From: Larimichthys crocea
Lineage: Eukaryota; Chordata; Actinopteri; Sciaenidae
Assembly: GCF_000972845.2 (NCBI RefSeq)
Contig: NC_040022.1
Span: 2,506,882-2,570,881, forward strand
Reading direction: 5' to 3'
Length of the DNA stretch: 64,000 nt
This document shows, piece after piece, positions 59,801-64,000 of this stretch; position 1 is the first letter of the stretch; each line of letters starts with the position of its first letter. The notes beneath the pieces were generated by a model. It did not search any database. It was given only the letters and a program-made list of their open reading frames with translations, and was not told the origin of the DNA. Made by a program: the position numbers and the translations under genes.

Positions 59801-62800
59801 GCTCCACCAACATACACATGGAGCTCCACTTGGACCTCCTCAGAGAGCTGAACTCCAGGTGCTTGTCCCGGGCCAGCGTCAGGAAGGCATCGCGGCCGTC
59901 CATCAGGTCACAGGCCATCATGGGGTCCGCGTCAGTGATGGGGGGCAGAGAGTTGGCGGTGGGGCCAGCGATGAGGCGGATGACAAAGAAGACCTGAGTG
60001 GAGAAGATCAGCTGTAAGTTTTTGATTCAGGCCTCGGTCTGTTCTCACACTATGTAAATTTGAGCTCCAAGTACGATCACCCACGAGAAGTACGTAACAC
60101 TTTACGGAACTAAGTCACACACCACCAACTATTTCACTGATTTTAGTGAAACTGGATCATATTTTATGGAGGAAATGTTTTCTGGTTTTTCCTCTGATGT
60201 CTCTCTAATGTCCTCCGGCTGACTATGATGGACAGTGAAGTAAACTGCTGCCAGCTGTAGCTGCTGTTAGCTTATGTTAGTTGAATTTGTTAGCCAGGCT
60301 GTGAGCTCAGAGCACCGGGGGAGTGTTTTGGAGCACCGGGAAGAAAAGGAGGTTTACAGCCGAATGCTTAAGGGGAGTGGAGCTGGTGTTGTGCCAGAAC
60401 AGGAGCTGGGCAAGTAGGCAATGTAACAAGGCTCAGCAGCCTCTATGGACATAATGACAGAGGCGGAAAGACGGAAGAGGACGTTGATGGAGGAAGCCAA
60501 GAACAGAAAAGGAGAGTGAGCGAGCAAGAAGCTGCCGGACGAGAGTAAATCTGGGACCGACTTTTAGACGTTGGCGAGTGTTTTGTCAACGTTCCAGTAA
60601 TACTTTGCTACTTTTTCCTCCAGAGAAGTTTCAGCACATAACAGCGTGTCATTGTTCTCTTATAGTTAATTAGCAAACTCAGTCGTCACTTACAGGAGAC
60701 GCTAGCTGAGTTAGCAGGGTTTATGATATGTGCGATCAATTGTTAATATACAAAAACACAAATTATAACTGTTATAACTATTATAACGCTGTCAGTAAAG
60801 ACATTATTACTGAGCTCAGCTGCTGCCATAATATAAATCTACTCTTTAATAAAACAGCTGCAGCAGCAGTTAAATAGCACAATTAGAGTCAATGTGATAA
60901 CTTATGTCAGCGTAACGTTCTCATAATTACGCCATATAATCTAATAAGAAAACGGCTATTGCTATAATGAAGTTAGACTCGCATACCTCCTTATGTTTCT
61001 CCATGGTGGCATAGAGCTTCTGGGAGAGATCGTTGGACACGTTGGGCATCCCGGGTTTCTTCTTGTTGGCTCGGCTCAAGCTGCTCTTGTTCTTGCTTGT
61101 CTTTTTATTGTTCTTCTTTTTGGCATTCTTGCTGTCTCCTTTTGTGGCCTGTGAATGTTTTAAATGTCAGTGTCGATGTACAGCATTGTGACGGACTAAA
61201 CGAGTCTGACTGCATGTAGTACATGTTACTCTACTCACATCTGTGCTCTCGTTGGAGGTACTGTTCTCCTCCCTCTTCCTCTCTTCCTCCTCTTGCTCCA
61301 GCTCCTTGATACTCTCCTCCAGTACATTGGGCCAGAAGTCGCCCTCAAAGTATGGCAGCTCCTTGGCACTTGTCAGCCGGTCCTCTGTTGCCTGTTTGAA
61401 GATATCCTGAGAGACAAAGAGACAACAGTGTGAGTGATAATAATGCTGGTAATGTCCTCGTGAGCTCATTCTGTTTTAGGAAGCAATAAAAACACTTGCT
61501 CTTCTAGATTGTTTTATCAATAAATGCAGGAACATGTTTCAAGGGTAACTTGGAAATGAAGGCAAGCATATTGTGCAACAGTTGTGATGAGTCAGTGTCT
61601 TCAGGGTTTGACTGATGAATGCACTCGTTCACTTTGTTGGTACAATAACTGAAACGGAAAACATGTCTCACTTTGTAATCGTGGACAATGCGCTCAGAGA
61701 CCGCCTTGTCCAGCATCTTCTTGTACCACTCCTGGAGGCGTTTCGGCTTGGGGATCTTCTGGTCCGCTGGGTGACAATGGAAGATGTAATCATCCCCTTC
61801 ACTGGGTGGACAGGCCCAGATATGACCCGTTGTAAACCTGACAAAGGGAGAGATGTAGTCGCATTCATTACAAAAGAAGTACATTTATTTCCTTTTATTC
61901 CATCTGCCTGCTCATTTTTATTCAACTCTAGCAGCTCCGTGTAACACAAAGCCTGATGAATACATTTTATACTGCATAATGGGCTCGTATTTAAACACCT
62001 GTGTAGCTATAATCAGCTGCTCAGTTGGAGCTGGCATTACGTCTTAACGTCTCTCTTACCCCTGCCTCTTGACATATTCCAGGTAGCCAAGCAGGATCTC
62101 GTAGTAGACAGCAGTCCTGAGGTGTCGAGGTCTGAAGAAGTGCACGCTGTCCAGGTAAGAGATGTACACTCGTCTCTGATTGGGAGGCGGGCAGTCCGAG
62201 CCGTACTCTTGAACGTGCATGCCAAAAAAACACACATCCGCTCCGTCGATGTCCTCAAACGCAAACAGGGCTTTCATCCTATACGGGAAGGACTCGGACA
62301 TCTCTCCGCTGTCAACAAACCTGGAGGATAAAAACATCCAAACATGCGTCATCAGCAAGTCTTTCCTGCTACGTTTCATCATCGTCAGAGCAGCGAGTTT
62401 TCTTTAATTGATTACTAATTAATATTTTAGAATCAGTGGGCTGTTGAACTGAGTTTGTTGCCACTGTGCACAATATTTCCCACACTTGGGTAAACAAACT
62501 CTCCATCCATACCTGTGTGTTACCTACTCTACTGGGCACTATGGACAACCCTCTGTTGCCTAGCAACAACCTGGTGTGTTTGTTTTTACACTGGTGCGGA
62601 GGAACTCCCGCTTAGTGCCGGGTTTCCTTCAGGAAGAAGTGCTGAATCGCTCCTCATCCCATTACAACGTGAATTACTCCCACTCTGTTAAAACTGAATG
62701 GAACAGCACCGAATCAGAGAGATGTTCGGTGTTTCTATGAAATGCAGCTTGTCACGGACTGATCAGAGCCACTTATGGTACGGATCAGGGTGGTAAACTA

Positions 62801-63963
62801 ACTTCAACTCATCCAGCTGCTTACTATCAAACTAACGTCAGCCTGATCTGTCAGTCTGACCCGCTACACCTATTTGTGTTTGATGTGAGAAGTTAATCAC
62901 CAGTCTGCTCTCCTAAACATGTTCAGTGGTGTCCTACCTGGACTTCATGCCCGGCTTGACCTCAACCACCTTGTCTGAAACGTGGACCACGCGGATGGTG
63001 ACCTCGCCAGTTTCATGGTGGGTCTGACGCTTGAGGTAGTCGTTAACTCGTGTCTCCAAATAGCAACCCAACTTGGTCTGAGGGAGCCCTGCAAAAAGAA
63101 TACAAAAAAGGAAGAAGGATGAAGAAACCTCAAAGTTTCTAACAGCTGAGGAGCAGAAACAGTGTCTGAAGATACAACAAACAACAACACTCTCCTAAAT
63201 TTTACATTTTAAGCATGTAGCCCATAAACGGAGCTCTTTGATTCAAAGGGTGTGTTCGACATTCTGGGACAAAAAAAAAAAGATTGATAGCACTGTCATG
63301 TCTGTACGGCAGATATAAAGCTACAGCCAACACTGGAAACGAGCAAACAGCTGGTCTGGCTCTGCTCAAAGGTGACGAAATCTGCTTACTAGAACGTCCA
63401 AAGCTGATGAAGCAATTATAATTAACTGGCAATTAACACATTCTGTCTTGTTTACTCGATCTGTACAAAAACTGAAGCGTAAAAACAGCATGTTTTGATT
63501 TTCTGAACTTTTTCTTGGCTGGCTTCATGCCGTTTTCATGCAGCGGTGATGATATAACATCGAAAAGTTACACTCTGTCCTCTCACTTGTTTTAGTACAA
63601 GAACCTTCATCACTTTGTCAGTGTTGCTTTATTTTGTGATAAATTTGCCTTCTTTGTTTCCCCCTTTTTCTCCGACGTCTTCCACATTAGTAGGTTAAAA
63701 AAAAATGTGTTTACGGTTGCTTCTGAACTCTGTGCACAGATGATCCGAACCGGGCAGCCATGGATCAACTCAGAAGGTCAAAATTATTTCTAACTTGACA
63801 GGCTGTGTTGACATTACTTAATATCCAGAAAGTCAAAGCCTGAAAGAAGGGAAGAGGCAGGGAAGGAGCCGGTAGCTCGCTGTTACTCCACTTACTTTTG
63901 GCAGCGTATTTGTTCTCTTTCCGCGTCTTGTTGGCCTTTTTGAGGCAGTTGTCACACACGAAG
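55243..63963 (-). CDS. ep300: Histone acetyltransferase p300, C-terminal part (5' exons beyond window)
   Basis: Transcriptional co-activator and lysine acetyltransferase. Minus-strand exons: 63896-63963, 62938-63088, 62060-62320, 61672-61837, 61239-61406, 60987-61148, 59712-59993 and 55243-58530, all in frame; the model continues past the right edge. Seen in order: end of the PHD region ([18 protein letters not shown]); HAT core with [33 protein letters not shown] and the catalytic Tyr of LQEWYKKML (codon 61723-61725, human Y1467); Lys-rich autoinhibitory loop; ZZ finger ([24 protein letters not shown]); TAZ2 ([20 protein letters not shown] to [20 protein letters not shown]); NCBD ([20 protein letters not shown]). 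[20 protein letters not shown] matches EP300, not CREBBP. The last exon encodes 1095 residues against about 700 in human; the surplus is glutamine-, proline- and glycine-rich sequence. Which teleost paralogue (a or b) is not decidable. Confidence 0.96.
56146..56211 (-). repeat. ep300: 22-residue polyglutamine tract in EP300
   Basis: Twenty-two uninterrupted glutamine codons (mixed CAA and CAG) between RRHL and MGVNHG. At least four further runs of seven or more occur in the same exon (near 56350-56430, 56850-56885, 56925-56995 and 57880-57905). Confidence 0.95.
60040..60540 (+). mobile_element. Dispersed repeat in an EP300 intron (least interrupted copy)
   Basis: CTATTTCACTGATTTTAGTG, AAACTGGATCATATTTTATG, GATGGACAGTGAAGTAAAC, AGCTGCTGTTAGCTTATGTT, AGAACAGGAGCTGGGCAAG and AAGGCTCAGCAGCCTC. 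Matches pieces at 43431-44440 (direct), 45560-45860 and 48530-48690 (both inverted). No transposase-like frame. Confidence 0.75.
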
Positions 63964-64000
63964 CTGGTCGGGGAGGAAGTAAACACGTTAAATTTGCAGG

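Noticed and set aside
1..64000. tRNA, rRNA, CRISPR arrays, plasmid or phage features
   Set aside because: I saw none. tRNA-like box-B sequences occur only inside SINE-like repeats, and the tandem repeats are microsatellites or minisatellites, not spacer-repeat arrays.

Overview
The window is vertebrate nuclear DNA. Multi-exon genes with GT-AG introns, CA/GT and other microsatellites and several families of teleost-type interspersed repeats point to a ray-finned fish, probably a percomorph; the species cannot be named from sequence alone. No bacterial, viral, CRISPR or operon-like content was seen. Seven protein-coding genes were reconstructed by joining exons at splice sites and checking that reading frame and final length agree with the vertebrate families.

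Layout, left to right: SHMT1 (minus, 3' end cut by the left edge; cytosolic serine hydroxymethyltransferase); PDAP1 (minus) and BUD31 (plus), head to head across a 600-base promoter region; SMCR8 (minus) and TOP3A (plus), head to head across about 2.2 kb; CBX7 (plus); and EP300 (minus, 5' part beyond the right edge), convergent with CBX7. PDAP1 (180 aa), BUD31 (144 aa), SMCR8 (941 aa), TOP3A (1024 aa) and CBX7 (381 aa) are complete; SHMT1 lacks only its last few residues, and EP300 is present from the PHD/HAT boundary to its stop.

The genes are not one pathway. SHMT1 supplies one-carbon units, BUD31 is a splicing factor, PDAP1 a small phosphoprotein, SMCR8 part of the C9orf72-SMCR8-WDR41 autophagy/GAP complex, TOP3A the decatenase of the BLM dissolvasome and of mitochondria, CBX7 a Polycomb reader of H3K27me3 and EP300 a histone acetyltransferase. 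The block joins genes that in human lie on 17p11.2 (SHMT1, SMCR8, TOP3A), 7q22 (PDAP1, BUD31) and 22q13 (CBX7, EP300).

The space between genes and the larger introns are filled with microsatellites, LINE tails, SINE-like and MITE-like elements and several dispersed families, some nested. The points most worth a second look are: a long glutamine-rich expansion in the EP300 tail; two TCTCGCGAGA palindromes in a diverged tandem duplication upstream of SHMT1; a repeat element whose internal module is single-copy in a PDAP1 intron but repeated 11 times in TOP3A intron 1; a possible retained-intron CBX7 isoform lacking the C-box; and a nested repeat family with a copy just upstream of CBX7. I found no convincing evidence of a wholly new biological system.
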